Origin: Verrucomicrobiales bacterium
GTDB taxonomy: Bacteria > Verrucomicrobiota > Verrucomicrobiia > Verrucomicrobiales > DEV007
Length of the DNA: 64,000 nt
Direction: 5' to 3'
Assembly: GCA_030730365.1 (NCBI GenBank)
Contig: JANQVJ010000043.1
Coordinates: 19,859-83,858, forward strand
Positions 33,850-42,538 of the stretch are shown here, in pieces. The notes under the pieces were generated by a model, which did not search any database, was not told the DNA's origin, and saw only the letters and a list, made by a program, of their open reading frames with translations. The position numbers were made by a program, and so were the translations under genes. The first letter of the stretch is position 1; each line of letters begins with the position of its first letter.

Positions 33850-35976
33850 ATGAACGAAGAGGAACTCAGCCGCGGCAGCGGCAAAGACGAACGCGGCACG
33901 GTGTGGGAAGCCTTTATATTTTTCTCCATCACCCTCGGGATCACTGGAGTCGGAGCCTACCTCATGGCCGACTACCTCTGGGCTCTTGGCTGGAGCAGCT
34001 CTTCGACTGCGCTCTGGATTCTCTTCGTTTTCCTTTTCGGCTACCTCGCCTTTGGGTTCACCCATGCCCTCATCGGCTTCCTCCTCCGCCTTTTCAAATC
34101 CGCCGCCGCGAGCATGCCGCCGGTCGATGAAGAGGCCTCGAAGATCGAAGACTTCGACGGGACTCCACGCGTCGCCATCATCATCCCTGTCTACAACGAG
34201 CCCGTCGACAGGGTCTTCGCGGGGATACGCGCCATCTTCGACTCCGTCATGCGCACCTCGCAAGGTGATGCCTTCGATTTCTTCATCCTCTCCGACTCGA
34301 ACCAGCCCGAGCAGTGGGTCATCGAAGAGGCCGCCTGGCTCAATCTATTGCGCGACCCCGGAGCTCAGGACCGGGTTTTTTACCGCCGCCGCCCGGACAA
34401 TATCGCCAAAAAGAGCGGGAACGTTGCCGACTTCTGCCGCACTTGGGGCGATCACTACCGCTACATGATCGTGCTCGATGCCGACAGCATCATGTGCGGT
34501 GAGACCCTCGCCGAACTTTACCTGCGGATGGAGTCCAATCCCCGCGTCGCCCTTATCCAGACGGCACCCGGGCTCGTCAACGGCGAGTCGCTCTTCGGTC
34601 GCATGCAGCAGTTCGCCAATCGGCTCTATGGACCCGTCTTCATGGAAGGGCTCGGTTACTGGTCCCAGTGCGGCGGTAACTTCTGGGGGCACAATGCCAT
34701 CATCCGCCTGCGCCCTTTCATGGAACAGTGCGACCTGCCCGAACTCCCCGGGCGCAAGCCTTTCGGCGGGCACATCCTCTCGCACGACTTCGTCGAGGCG
34801 GGGCTCCTGCGTCGGGCCGGATGGGAGGTCTGGCTCGCGCCGAATCTCGGCGGCAGCTATGAGGAGGGCCCCCAGGGCATCATCGAGTCCGCCCAGCGCG
34901 ACCGTCGCTGGTGCCAGGGCAACCTGCAGCACAGCCTCCTCCTTTTCGCCCGCCAACTCAGGGGGAAAACGCGCGTCCACCTCGCCAATGGCATCCTCGG
35001 CTATGTCGCTTCTCCACTCTGGCTCCTCTTCATGGCCATCGCCCTCTGGCGGGCCTACCTCCACGGCCCCAACTCGTTCATCCCCGATCATGGCGGCACC
35101 CAGGGCCTCGTTGTACTGATCCTGACCTTTGTCCTGCTCTTTTCCCCCAAGATTCTCTGCCTCATTGACCTGCTCTTCGACCGGGAAAGGCTGCGGGGGT
35201 TTGGTGGATTCCTCAACGCCGCGACCGGTTCTCTCGTCGAGACCTTTTTCTCAGCCCTCATCGCACCGGTCATGATGCTCTTTCACACCCAGTTCGTGAT
35301 TTGGAACCTCATCGGAAAAACCGTCGGCTGGGGCGCCCAGCGTCGCGGAGCCCAGGGCACTTCTTGGGATGAGGCCATCACCGTGCACGGCGTGCAGACT
35401 CTCTTCGGGATCGGGATCGGGGTCTTCACCGCGATGACCAATCCCACCATCTTCTGGTGGCTTTCCCCTGTCCTCATCGGACTCTGGTTCAGCATTCCCG
35501 TCTCGGTTTGGACGAGTCGCCTCGAAATCGGACTCAATGCAAAACGGGAAAAGCTTTTTCTCACCCCCGAGGAAACAAATCCTCCTCTCGAGGTGGTCCA
35601 GGCGACAACTCCGATAAAGGATCAGGATAACAGCCGCTACCGCGGCATCACCGCCGCCGTCCTTGATCCCTTCCTCAATGCAGTCCACGTCTCCCTCCTC
35701 CGCCGCAATCGGCGCCGGCTCATGAGCGGGCAGAAAGTCTACGGAGCCACCGTCGCCACCAGCGTGCCCAAGGCCGGCGAGTCACGGGCGCGTCGCCTCC
35801 TCGCCGAGCGTCTCCTCCGCGAAGGCCCCCGCGCCCTCGACCAGGCCGAGACCCTCTCCATCCTCTCCGATATCGACAACATGCTCTGGCTCCACCGCCA
35901 GGCCTGGCTGCGACCGAATAAAGACCTCGCCCCCTGGTGGCAAAAGGCGATTCGCGAGACTTCGGCGGCGGTGTGA
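33850..35976 (+). CDS. opgH: OpgH/MdoH-type glucans biosynthesis glucosyltransferase
   Basis: A 708-aa inner-membrane processive glycosyltransferase that would extend beta-glucan from UDP-glucose and help move it to the periplasm. Two N-terminal helices (about 18-42, 50-78) precede a GT2 catalytic domain with VAIIIPVYNEPVDR, the substrate motif VLDADSIMCG, the catalytic LSHDFVEA, and the QRDRRWCQGN motif (QxxRW type). Further helices lie at about 385-405, 420-440, 460-490 and 520-555. The C-terminal cytoplasmic tail is Arg-rich. Length is shorter than E. coli OpgH (847 aa), mainly at the N-terminus. The usual upstream opgG is missing; an unknown tail-anchored protein takes that place. Confidence 0.92.
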   Translation: MNEEELSRGSGKDERGTVWEAFIFFSITLGITGVGAYLMADYLWALGWSSSSTALWILFVFLFGYLAFGFTHALIGFLLRLFKSAAASMPPVDEEASKIEDFDGTPRVAIIIPVYNEPVDRVFAGIRAIFDSVMRTSQGDAFDFFILSDSNQPEQWVIEEAAWLNLLRDPGAQDRVFYRRRPDNIAKKSGNVADFCRTWGDHYRYMIVLDADSIMCGETLAELYLRMESNPRVALIQTAPGLVNGESLFGRMQQFANRLYGPVFMEGLGYWSQCGGNFWGHNAIIRLRPFMEQCDLPELPGRKPFGGHILSHDFVEAGLLRRAGWEVWLAPNLGGSYEEGPQGIIESAQRDRRWCQGNLQHSLLLFARQLRGKTRVHLANGILGYVASPLWLLFMAIALWRAYLHGPNSFIPDHGGTQGLVVLILTFVLLFSPKILCLIDLLFDRERLRGFGGFLNAATGSLVETFFSALIAPVMMLFHTQFVIWNLIGKTVGWGAQRRGAQGTSWDEAITVHGVQTLFGIGIGVFTAMTNPTIFWWLSPVLIGLWFSIPVSVWTSRLEIGLNAKREKLFLTPEETNPPLEVVQATTPIKDQDNSRYRGITAAVLDPFLNAVHVSLLRRNRRRLMSGQKVYGATVATSVPKAGESRARRLLAERLLREGPRALDQAETLSILSDIDNMLWLHRQAWLRPNKDLAPWWQKAIRETSAAV

Positions 35977-36202
35977 GGGTTATTGGATAGGGTCGCGTTA
36001 GGGCGGAAATCCCCTTCATTACTTCCAGCTTTAAACAAGCTCATCGGCGTTCTCAAAGCAGTCGAGATTCCGCCCGTGACTGGAATCGTTGAGCGCTTCT
36101 CCAGAAATTTCACGAGTCCTTTTTGAACGGGCACTTCTCCCCATCCCCCAGGCCCGCCAAAAAATGCACGGTCTTCGGCATTTACGCGCGCGGGAAAACC
36201 GA

Positions 36203-36208
36203 TAAACT
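36203..36208 (+). promoter_or_regulatory. Possible promoter -10 before the cytochrome c gene
   Basis: TAAACT (36203-36208) lies 7 nt before the ATG at 36216, with TTTACG (36181-36186) 16 bp upstream as a possible -35. The pattern matches the start-abutting promoters elsewhere in the window. Confidence 0.35.
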
Positions 36209-36215
36209 GGAGAGG

Positions 36216-36665
36216 ATGAAGCGTTTTATCCTCTTTTCCACCCTCTCCGCCGTCGGCCTTACCGCTCTTTCCCTTCTCCACGCGCAGGAACATCCCGGGG
36301 ACACGCCTAAGGGCAACGGCGCCGTCATCCCGCCCGGCAAGGAGGAGCGCGGGCTCAAGATTTTCACGGAGAAGGGTTGCTACAGCTGTCACAGCGCCGG
36401 CGCGACAAAGCTCCCCGAGGTCGAGGTCGGGCCGAGACTCGTCATCGAACTGGGCGGAGACCTCCACGCCGCCTGGACGCAGGACGACTTTGCCCGGGCC
36501 ATCATGAATCCGAATCACGTGGTTGCGGAGGATTACAGGATCGCCATGATGCGCCTCGGCGATCATGTTAAGGCGGAAAACTCGCCCATGCCCGAATTCA
36601 TTGACACGCTGACCCTGGCGGACCTCATTCATCTCACGACCTTTCTCGACAGTCTCTCCGATTAA
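36216..36665 (+). CDS. Small periplasmic c-type cytochrome
   Basis: A 149-aa exported protein with a signal peptide (about 1-23, ending LLHAQ). One haem-binding motif is present, CYSCH, in GLKIFTEKGCYSCHSAGATK. A later Met-rich stretch (NSPMPEF) supplies a plausible axial Met ligand, as in class I cytochromes c. The DUF3500 gene starts 18 bp downstream, so the two are probably in one operon and may be redox partners; this is inference from context. The start at 36216 is set by the signal peptide. Confidence 0.88.
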   Translation: MKRFILFSTLSAVGLTALSLLHAQEHPGDTPKGNGAVIPPGKEERGLKIFTEKGCYSCHSAGATKLPEVEVGPRLVIELGGDLHAAWTQDDFARAIMNPNHVVAEDYRIAMMRLGDHVKAENSPMPEFIDTLTLADLIHLTTFLDSLSD

Positions 36666-36683
36666 CCCACGCTCTTCCCCATC

Positions 36684-37661
36684 ATGATCAATCGCCGCTC
36701 TTTTCTGCAACGCGCCGCTCTCTCCACAGCCGCGCTCGCAAGTCCCGCCGCCCCTTCGCTGATTCGAGCGGCCGGGATGCCGAAAGCCGAGACTCTCGTG
36801 AAGACCCTCTACGACAGTCTCTCCGAGGCGCAGCGGACCGCGCTCGTTTTTGCCTTCGACGATCCGTTGCGTTCCAAGATCTCGAACAACTGGCACATCA
36901 CCGAGCAGCGCATCGGCGCCTTTCTCAACGCCGATCAGAACGCGATGGTGCGCGAGATCTTCCTCAACCTGCACAGCGAGGAATACCGCGACAAGGTCAT
37001 GGCCCAGGTCGTGCACGACAGCGGCGCGGCGGGTTTCGGGGACTCGTCGGTGGCGATCTTCGGCGAACCAGGCACAGGAAAATTCCAGTTTGTCCTGACG
37101 GGACGTCACTGCACCCGCCGGGTCGATGGCGACTCCGTCGCGGGCAAGGCTTTCGGCGGTCCGATCTTTTACGGCCACGCCGCCGAAGGATTCCGTGAAG
37201 GGCCCGAACACAAGGGCAACGCTTACTGGTATCAGGCGCAGAGCGCGAACAAGATCTTCCAAATGCTCGACGGAAAGCAGCGCGAAACGGCTCTCATCGA
37301 AAAAGAACCCGGCGACACCGCGGCCGTGATCCAGCTGAAACGCCAGGCCGGCGACCTCCCCGGTCTCGCTACTGCCGACATGACGGCCGATCAGAAAACG
37401 GCAGTGCGTGGAGTGCTCAATGATCTCCTGATGCCCTTCCGCGAAGCGGATCGCGTCGAATCGATGGCTTTGATCGAAAAAGGCGGCTTCGACGACCTCC
37501 ACCTTTCCTTTTACAAAGAAGGCGACATCGGCAACGACGGCGTCTGGGACAACTGGCGCCTCGAAGGGCCGCACATGGTCTGGTATTTCCGCGGGTCTCC
37601 GCACGTCCATACCTGGGTCCACGTCTCCGATCCCGAAACGCCGCGGGAACCGCGCGCGTGA
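36684..37661 (+). CDS. Tat-exported DUF3500 family protein
   Basis: A 325-aa protein with a twin-arginine signal (NRRSFLQRAALSTAALASPA), implying that it folds in the cytoplasm, perhaps with a cofactor. The DUF3500 body shows LVFAFDDPLRSKISNNWHI near the start, FVLTGRHCTRRVDGD in the middle, and the C-terminal GPHMVWYFRGSPHVHTWVHV. The conserved HxHTW end could bind metal. The function of the family is unknown. It follows a cytochrome c gene by 18 bp. Confidence 0.87.
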   Translation: MINRRSFLQRAALSTAALASPAAPSLIRAAGMPKAETLVKTLYDSLSEAQRTALVFAFDDPLRSKISNNWHITEQRIGAFLNADQNAMVREIFLNLHSEEYRDKVMAQVVHDSGAAGFGDSSVAIFGEPGTGKFQFVLTGRHCTRRVDGDSVAGKAFGGPIFYGHAAEGFREGPEHKGNAYWYQAQSANKIFQMLDGKQRETALIEKEPGDTAAVIQLKRQAGDLPGLATADMTADQKTAVRGVLNDLLMPFREADRVESMALIEKGGFDDLHLSFYKEGDIGNDGVWDNWRLEGPHMVWYFRGSPHVHTWVHVSDPETPREPRA

Positions 37662-37678
37662 GGGGCGGGCCATGAGAA

Positions 37679-37776
37679 TCAAGGAGGGTGGACATTCCTG
37701 TCCACCTATGGCGCCGTCGAAGATCGTTGACCCACCGCATACCAACAAGCATGACAGGGATGTCGTGCCTCCTTGG
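37679..37776. repeat. Dispersed palindromic repeat, locus D (inverted pair)
   Basis: First copy GGTGGACA-TTCC-TGTCCACC (37687-37706), preceded by CAAGGAG. Second copy in opposite orientation GCATGACA-GGGA-TGTCGTGC (37749-37768), followed by CTCCTTG. The two elements can pair with each other as in a BIME. They fill the gap between the DUF3500 and fumarase genes. Confidence 0.8.
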
Positions 37777-37880
37777 GGCGCAAGGTGACATGCCGTCTCG
37801 GGGCAGTAGAGCGACACGTCCCGGGAGCCCCCGTTTGCAAACTCGCGAGGGCGGTGGGAAGATGCGTCACTTTCCCATCC

Positions 37881-39506
37881 ATGACAGATTTCGCCTACCA
37901 CAAGCCGTTCCCCCTCGGTCCCGACACGACGCAGTATCGCCTCCTCACGACCGAGGGTGTCTCCGTCGCTGAATTTGACGGACAGGAGATCCTCACGATC
38001 TCGCCGGACGCGCTCACCCGTCTCGCGAACGAGGCGATCCATGATATTTCCTTTATGCTGCGCCCCTCGCACCTGAAGCAGGTCGCCGCGATCCTCGATG
38101 ATCCCGAGGCGACGGACAACGACAGGCTCGTCGCCCTGACTCTACTGCGAAACGCCGAGATCGCCGCGCGCGGTATTTTGCCAATGTGTCAGGATACCGG
38201 CACGGCCATCGTCATGGGGAAAAAGGGTCAGCAGGTCTGGACCGGCGGTCACGACGAGGAGTCCCTCGCGGCCGGCATTTGGAAAACGTATCAGGAGGAA
38301 AACCTGCGCTACTCCCAGCTCGCGCCCCTCACTCTCTTCGACGAAAAAAACACGCGTGACAACCTCCCCGCCCAGATCGATCTCTACGCGACGGACGGCG
38401 CGGCCTATGAATTCCTCTTCATCACGAAAGGAGGCGGATCGGCGAACAAGACTTTTCTTTACCAGGAGACCAAAGCACTCCTCTCCCCCGATCGTTTTGT
38501 CGAGTGGGCCGTGGAGAAAATGCGATCTCTCGGAACGTCCGCATGTCCGCCCTACCACATGGCCTTCGTTGTCGGGGGGACTAGCGCCGAGGCCACCCTC
38601 AAAACCGTGAAGCTCGCCTCGACCCGCTACTACGACGCGCTCCCTACCGAGGGCAGTGACCGCGCCCAGGCCTTCCGCGATATTGAGATGGAAAAGACGC
38701 TCCTCGAAAGGGCCCGCGCCATCGGGATTGGAGCCCAGTTCGGCGGAAAGTATTTCGCCCTCGATGTCCGTGTCATCCGACTCCCCCGCCACGGTGCGAG
38801 TTGTCCGGTCGGACTCGGCGTGAGCTGTTCGGCCGATCGCCAGGTGAAGGCAAAGATCACGAAGGACGGTATTTTCATCGAGCAACTCGAAGTGAATCCG
38901 GGCCAGTATATCCCCGATCAGTGGCGCGATCATCAGTTCCACGGTGTTCCTCTCGACCTCAACGCGGGCATGGCCGAGACGCTGAAGACGCTCTCCAAAT
39001 ATCCTGTCACGACGGCGCTGGAGATGACCGGCACGATCATCGTGGCCCGCGACATCGCCCATGCAAAGCTCCGCGAAATGGTCGAGCGCGGCGAGGAGCT
39101 GCCTGATTATTTCAAGGAATACCCCGTCTATTACGCCGGTCCGGCAAAGACGCCCGAAGGCATGCCGAGCGGCTCGTTCGGGCCGACCACGGCGGGTCGC
39201 ATGGATCCCTACGTCGATCTTTTCCAGTCAAAGGGCGCGTCTATGGTCATGATCGCAAAAGGAAATCGCAGCCAGCAGGTCACCGACTCGTGTAAAAAAC
39301 ACGGCGGCTTTTACCTCGGCTCGATCGGTGGTCCGGCCGCAATTCTGGCGCAGAATCACATCAAAAAGGTGGAAGTCCTCGACTTCGCCGAACTCGGGAT
39401 GGAAGCAGTCTGGAAGATCGAGGTGGAGAAGTTCCCCGCCTTCATCCTCGTCGATGACAAGGGGAACGACTTCTTCAAGGCCATCAATCAGTGTCCGGTG
39501 AGCTGA
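37881..39506 (+). CDS. fumA: Class I (iron-sulfur) fumarate hydratase
   Basis: A 541-aa enzyme interconverting fumarate and malate in the TCA cycle. It is the fused two-domain type like E. coli FumA/FumB (548 aa). Three cysteines that would ligate the [4Fe-4S] cluster are visible: Cys103 in PMCQDTGT, Cys222 in TSACPPYH and Cys316 in GVSCSAD, close to the E. coli positions 105, 224 and 318. The C-terminal domain has [16 protein letters not shown] and [12 protein letters not shown]. The ATG at 37881 is supported by length. The zinc dehydrogenase gene follows after 10 bp. The enzyme should be oxygen-sensitive. Confidence 0.95.
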   Translation: MTDFAYHKPFPLGPDTTQYRLLTTEGVSVAEFDGQEILTISPDALTRLANEAIHDISFMLRPSHLKQVAAILDDPEATDNDRLVALTLLRNAEIAARGILPMCQDTGTAIVMGKKGQQVWTGGHDEESLAAGIWKTYQEENLRYSQLAPLTLFDEKNTRDNLPAQIDLYATDGAAYEFLFITKGGGSANKTFLYQETKALLSPDRFVEWAVEKMRSLGTSACPPYHMAFVVGGTSAEATLKTVKLASTRYYDALPTEGSDRAQAFRDIEMEKTLLERARAIGIGAQFGGKYFALDVRVIRLPRHGASCPVGLGVSCSADRQVKAKITKDGIFIEQLEVNPGQYIPDQWRDHQFHGVPLDLNAGMAETLKTLSKYPVTTALEMTGTIIVARDIAHAKLREMVERGEELPDYFKEYPVYYAGPAKTPEGMPSGSFGPTTAGRMDPYVDLFQSKGASMVMIAKGNRSQQVTDSCKKHGGFYLGSIGGPAAILAQNHIKKVEVLDFAELGMEAVWKIEVEKFPAFILVDDKGNDFFKAINQCPVS

Positions 39507-39516
39507 GCCCAGGCCT

Positions 39517-40542
39517 ATGGAGCAGGAACAAATCACCCTCGTCGAACCGGGACAGTTCGTCATCTCGCGAGGCAGTCTGCCCGATCCGGCACCGGGAGAG
39601 GCCCGGGTCCGGATCCGGCGCATCGGGGTGTGCGGGACGGACATCCACGCCTACCACGGGCGGCAGCCCTTTTTCGAATACCCGCGCATCCTCGGCCACG
39701 AACTCGCGGCCGAGGTCGTTGCGATCAATGGAAACTCGGATCTCAGACCGGGAGAGGCCGTCGCGGTCGAACCTTACCTTAATGATCCCGATTCCCCCGC
39801 CTCGCGTCGCGGAATGACGAACTGCTGCGAATCACTCAGGGTCCTCGGGGTCCACTGCGACGGGGGGATGCGTCCCGAGATCAATATCCCACTGAACAAA
39901 CTGCACCGCGCCGCCTCAGCCTCGATGGACCAACTCGCTCTCGTCGAAATGCTCTGCATCGGTCAGCATGCCGTGAATCGCAGCCTTGTTTCGAGTGCGG
40001 ATAACGTTCTCGTGCTGGGAGCCGGACCGATCGGGCTAAGCGTGATCAGTTTTCTCAAGGGGTGCACGAATCGGCTCCTCGTTGGTGATCTCAGCGAAAC
40101 ACGCCTCGGCTTCTGCCGAGAGGTCATGGGCGTCGATGCGACCGTTATGGTAAGGCCTGACGCGAATCCCGAGGAGCCGATCCGCACCGCTCTCGGCGGC
40201 GCGCTCCCCGATGTCATCTTCGACGCGACCGGTAACCGCGGGTCGATGCACTCGACCTTCGACCTTGCCGCACACGGAGGTCGCATCGTCTTTGTCGGCC
40301 TCTTTCAGGGCGAAGTCGTCTTTCATGATCCCAATTTCCACCGCCGCGAGCTCACCGTGATGTCGAGCCGCAACGCGACATCGGAAGAGTTCGGTCAGGT
40401 CATCACCGCGATGGAATCAGACGCGGTCGATACATCACCATGGATCACCCATCGACTTAATTTTGCCGATGTGCCCGGACAATTTGGAGAAGTGATTTCG
40501 GATCCTAACCTGCGGAAGGCGGTGATTCGGATGGATGACTGA
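39517..40542 (+). CDS. Zinc-type medium-chain dehydrogenase, L-galactonate/sugar-acid type
   Basis: A 341-aa NAD(P)-dependent alcohol dehydrogenase of the MDR superfamily. Catalytic-zinc motifs are visible: GVCGTDIHAYHG and GHELAAEV. The lobe that normally binds structural zinc reads DPDSPASRRGMTNCCESLRVLG, typical of sugar-acid dehydrogenases such as YjjN/LgoD. The Rossmann loop is VLGAGPIGLSVI. L-galactonate or a related sugar acid is a reasonable guess for the substrate, but the sequence does not settle it. The 10-bp gap after the fumarase gene suggests co-transcription. Confidence 0.87.
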   Translation: MEQEQITLVEPGQFVISRGSLPDPAPGEARVRIRRIGVCGTDIHAYHGRQPFFEYPRILGHELAAEVVAINGNSDLRPGEAVAVEPYLNDPDSPASRRGMTNCCESLRVLGVHCDGGMRPEINIPLNKLHRAASASMDQLALVEMLCIGQHAVNRSLVSSADNVLVLGAGPIGLSVISFLKGCTNRLLVGDLSETRLGFCREVMGVDATVMVRPDANPEEPIRTALGGALPDVIFDATGNRGSMHSTFDLAAHGGRIVFVGLFQGEVVFHDPNFHRRELTVMSSRNATSEEFGQVITAMESDAVDTSPWITHRLNFADVPGQFGEVISDPNLRKAVIRMDD

Positions 40543-40708
40543 GACAAATCAAAGAGACTACGGGCGAAGTTCGGCAGCCATCCTTTCAGGCGCCTCGGGC
40601 AGCGAGGCAAATTGGCGAGAGAATGGAGGGCTCATCTATTTTCGTCAAACCCGGCTTGCGGGACATTACCGGGAAGTCCACCTTCCGCAATAAAGTGAAG
40701 AAATCCGG

Positions 40709-40737
40709 TTGCGTAGGGCCTGTCCTTTCATTACAAC
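40709..40737 (+). promoter_or_regulatory. Promoter abutting the sialate O-acetylesterase gene
   Basis: TTGCGT (40709-40714), a 17-bp spacer and TACAAC (40732-40737), then 7 nt to the ATG at 40745. Confidence 0.5.
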
Positions 40738-40744
40738 CCGAAGC

Positions 40745-42325
40745 ATGAATCGCATCACCCTGTTTTCCGCCGCCCTTGCGTTGAGTCTCTTTGTTCCCGC
40801 CGCCGATGCCGGGCTAAAACTTCCCGCCATCATTGGTCACCACATGGTCCTCCAGCGCGATCTCGCGAATCCCATCTGGGGCTGGGCCGATCCGGGTGCC
40901 GATGTCACTGTCGCCATCGGCGGCCAGAGCCATCAGGCGAAGGCGGATGAAAAGGGCAAATGGCAGGTCAAGCTCGCTCCGATGAAAGGGTCCTTCCACG
41001 CGATGCGGATGACGATCCAGTCGAAAGGCGAAGAGATCGTTCTCGCGAACATCGTCGTGGGCGAGGTCTGGGTCTGCTCGGGCCAGTCGAACATGCAATG
41101 GTCGGTGAGCCAGTCCGATGACCCCGATCTCGAAATCGCCACCGCAAACTACCCTAACATTCGTTTTATCTCCGTCCCCCAGACCGGCACGCAGGAGTTG
41201 CAGGACGATTTCAAAGGACAATGGGACATCTGCACACCGGAGACCGTGGGCCAGTTTTCCGCTGTCGGTTATTTCTTCGGCCGCCAGCTCCACCAGACCA
41301 TCGGCGTCCCCATCGGGCTGATCGACAATGCCTGGGGTGGATCCGCCGCCGAGGCCTGGGTCGCCCGCGACGTCCTCGAGGCCGATCCCCGTTTTGCCGA
41401 CTACATCGCCCAGTGGAAGAATACCGAGGCCACCTACGACCACGAAAAGGCGGTGGCGGACTGGAAAATCAAAGCCGAAGAGGCCAAGGCCGCCGGCAAA
41501 CCCGCTCCCCGTGCTCCCTCCGATCTCCTCAAAGGTCAGCACCGACCCGGTAACCTCTGGGCCGGCGTTCTCAATCCCGCGATCGGCTACGGCATTCGCG
41601 GCGCGATCTGGTATCAGGGCGAGTCCAACGCCGGACGAGCCTACCAGTATGACGACCTCTTTTCTCTCATGATCACCGAGTGGCGCAAAGCCTGGGGCAT
41701 CGGTGACTTCCCCTTTTATTGGGTGCAGCTCGCCGATTTCATGGCGGAAAAAGACTCCCCCACCGACAGCACCTGGGCCGAGTTGAGGGAGGCGCAGAGC
41801 AACACCCTCGCTCTGCCGAACACGGGCCAGGCGGTCATCTATGACATCGGCGAAGGCCGCGACATTCACCCGCGCGACAAGCAGAACGTCGCCAAACGCC
41901 TCGCCCGCATCGCCCTCGCCCGAGACTACGGCATCCCGATCGTCTACCAGAGCCCCACCTACAAGTCCATGGAAGTGGCGGAAGGCAAGGCCGTTCTGAC
42001 CTTTGAAAATGTCGGCGGTGGTCTTTACACCTTCGACACTCTCGATGCGATCGGCTTCGACGTGGCCGGTGAGGACAAGGTCTGGCACCGTGGTGTCGGT
42101 AAACTCGCTGGCAAAGACAAGGTAGAAGTGACCAGTTCCTCCGTCGCCGCGCCGGTCGCGGTTCGGTATGCCTGGGCCGACAATCCGGTCGCCAATCTGC
42201 GCAACAAAGAGGGCCTCCCCGTTGATCCCTTCCGCACCGACGACTGGCCGCTCTCGACTGAGCCGAAGGTCGAACCGGCAACGGCTCCCGCTGCAACGCC
42301 CGCGCCGGCTCCGGCCGCCCAGTAA
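40745..42325 (+). CDS. Sialate O-acetylesterase-type SGNH hydrolase
   Basis: A 526-aa secreted esterase with a signal peptide (about 1-22, ending PAADAG). The SGNH fold is marked by WVCSGQSNM (catalytic Ser115), GGSAAEAWV, IWYQGESNAGRA (oxyanion Asn/Gly) and EGRDIHPRDK near 375 (catalytic Asp-x-x-His type). It would remove O-acetyl groups from sialic acid or other sugars; many PVC homologues act on plant or algal polysaccharides. The C-terminus carries an Ala/Pro-rich tail. A sialidase-like protein and an SSS symporter occur at 58-63 kb, but the three are too far apart to count as an operon. Confidence 0.9.
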   Translation: MNRITLFSAALALSLFVPAADAGLKLPAIIGHHMVLQRDLANPIWGWADPGADVTVAIGGQSHQAKADEKGKWQVKLAPMKGSFHAMRMTIQSKGEEIVLANIVVGEVWVCSGQSNMQWSVSQSDDPDLEIATANYPNIRFISVPQTGTQELQDDFKGQWDICTPETVGQFSAVGYFFGRQLHQTIGVPIGLIDNAWGGSAAEAWVARDVLEADPRFADYIAQWKNTEATYDHEKAVADWKIKAEEAKAAGKPAPRAPSDLLKGQHRPGNLWAGVLNPAIGYGIRGAIWYQGESNAGRAYQYDDLFSLMITEWRKAWGIGDFPFYWVQLADFMAEKDSPTDSTWAELREAQSNTLALPNTGQAVIYDIGEGRDIHPRDKQNVAKRLARIALARDYGIPIVYQSPTYKSMEVAEGKAVLTFENVGGGLYTFDTLDAIGFDVAGEDKVWHRGVGKLAGKDKVEVTSSSVAAPVAVRYAWADNPVANLRNKEGLPVDPFRTDDWPLSTEPKVEPATAPAATPAPAPAAQ

Positions 42326-42443
42326 GCATCGCCGCAATTTCCTACCGATGAAATCCTCAAAGCCTCCAGCCCCTGCCCCTGCTCTAAGTTCCGTCAGTTG
42401 GAAACCCCGTGCTGCCTTGTGCGCTTTAATCTGAAGAGTAAAT

Positions 42444-42481
42444 CTTGAACGGCGAATTCTTATAAAGTTCGCCGACTCAAG
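42444..42481 (+). promoter_or_regulatory. Extended hairpin upstream of the Nramp-related gene
   Basis: CTTGA-a-CGGCGAA (42444-42456) pairs with TTCGCCG-ac-TCAAG (42468-42481) around an 11-nt AT-rich loop. No T-run follows. It could end the esterase transcript or be a leader structure of the transporter gene 58 nt downstream. Confidence 0.5.
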
Positions 42482-42486
42482 CTTCG

Positions 42487-42520
42487 ACTTTTCACCTCTT
42501 TACTTTTTACCTTTTACCGG
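42487..42520. repeat. Degenerate heptamer repeat (pyrimidine-rich)
   Basis: About four imperfect units related to CTTTTTA/CCTTTTA lie just upstream of the Nramp-related GTG start. A regular CACCTTT heptamer array ends the window and a purine-rich one lies at 61.6 kb. Confidence 0.4.
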
Positions 42521-42538
42521 GCTTTAGCCCTCCACTCC

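Noticed and set aside
35739..38072. A 777-codon minus-strand open frame over the opgH end, cytochrome c, DUF3500 and fumarase start
   Set aside because: It spans several well-supported genes on the other strand plus a palindromic repeat and shows no family similarity.
40814..42337. A 507-codon minus-strand open frame opposite the acetylesterase
   Set aside because: The + strand has an intact SGNH hydrolase with signal peptide; the antisense product is Gly/Asp-rich without domains.
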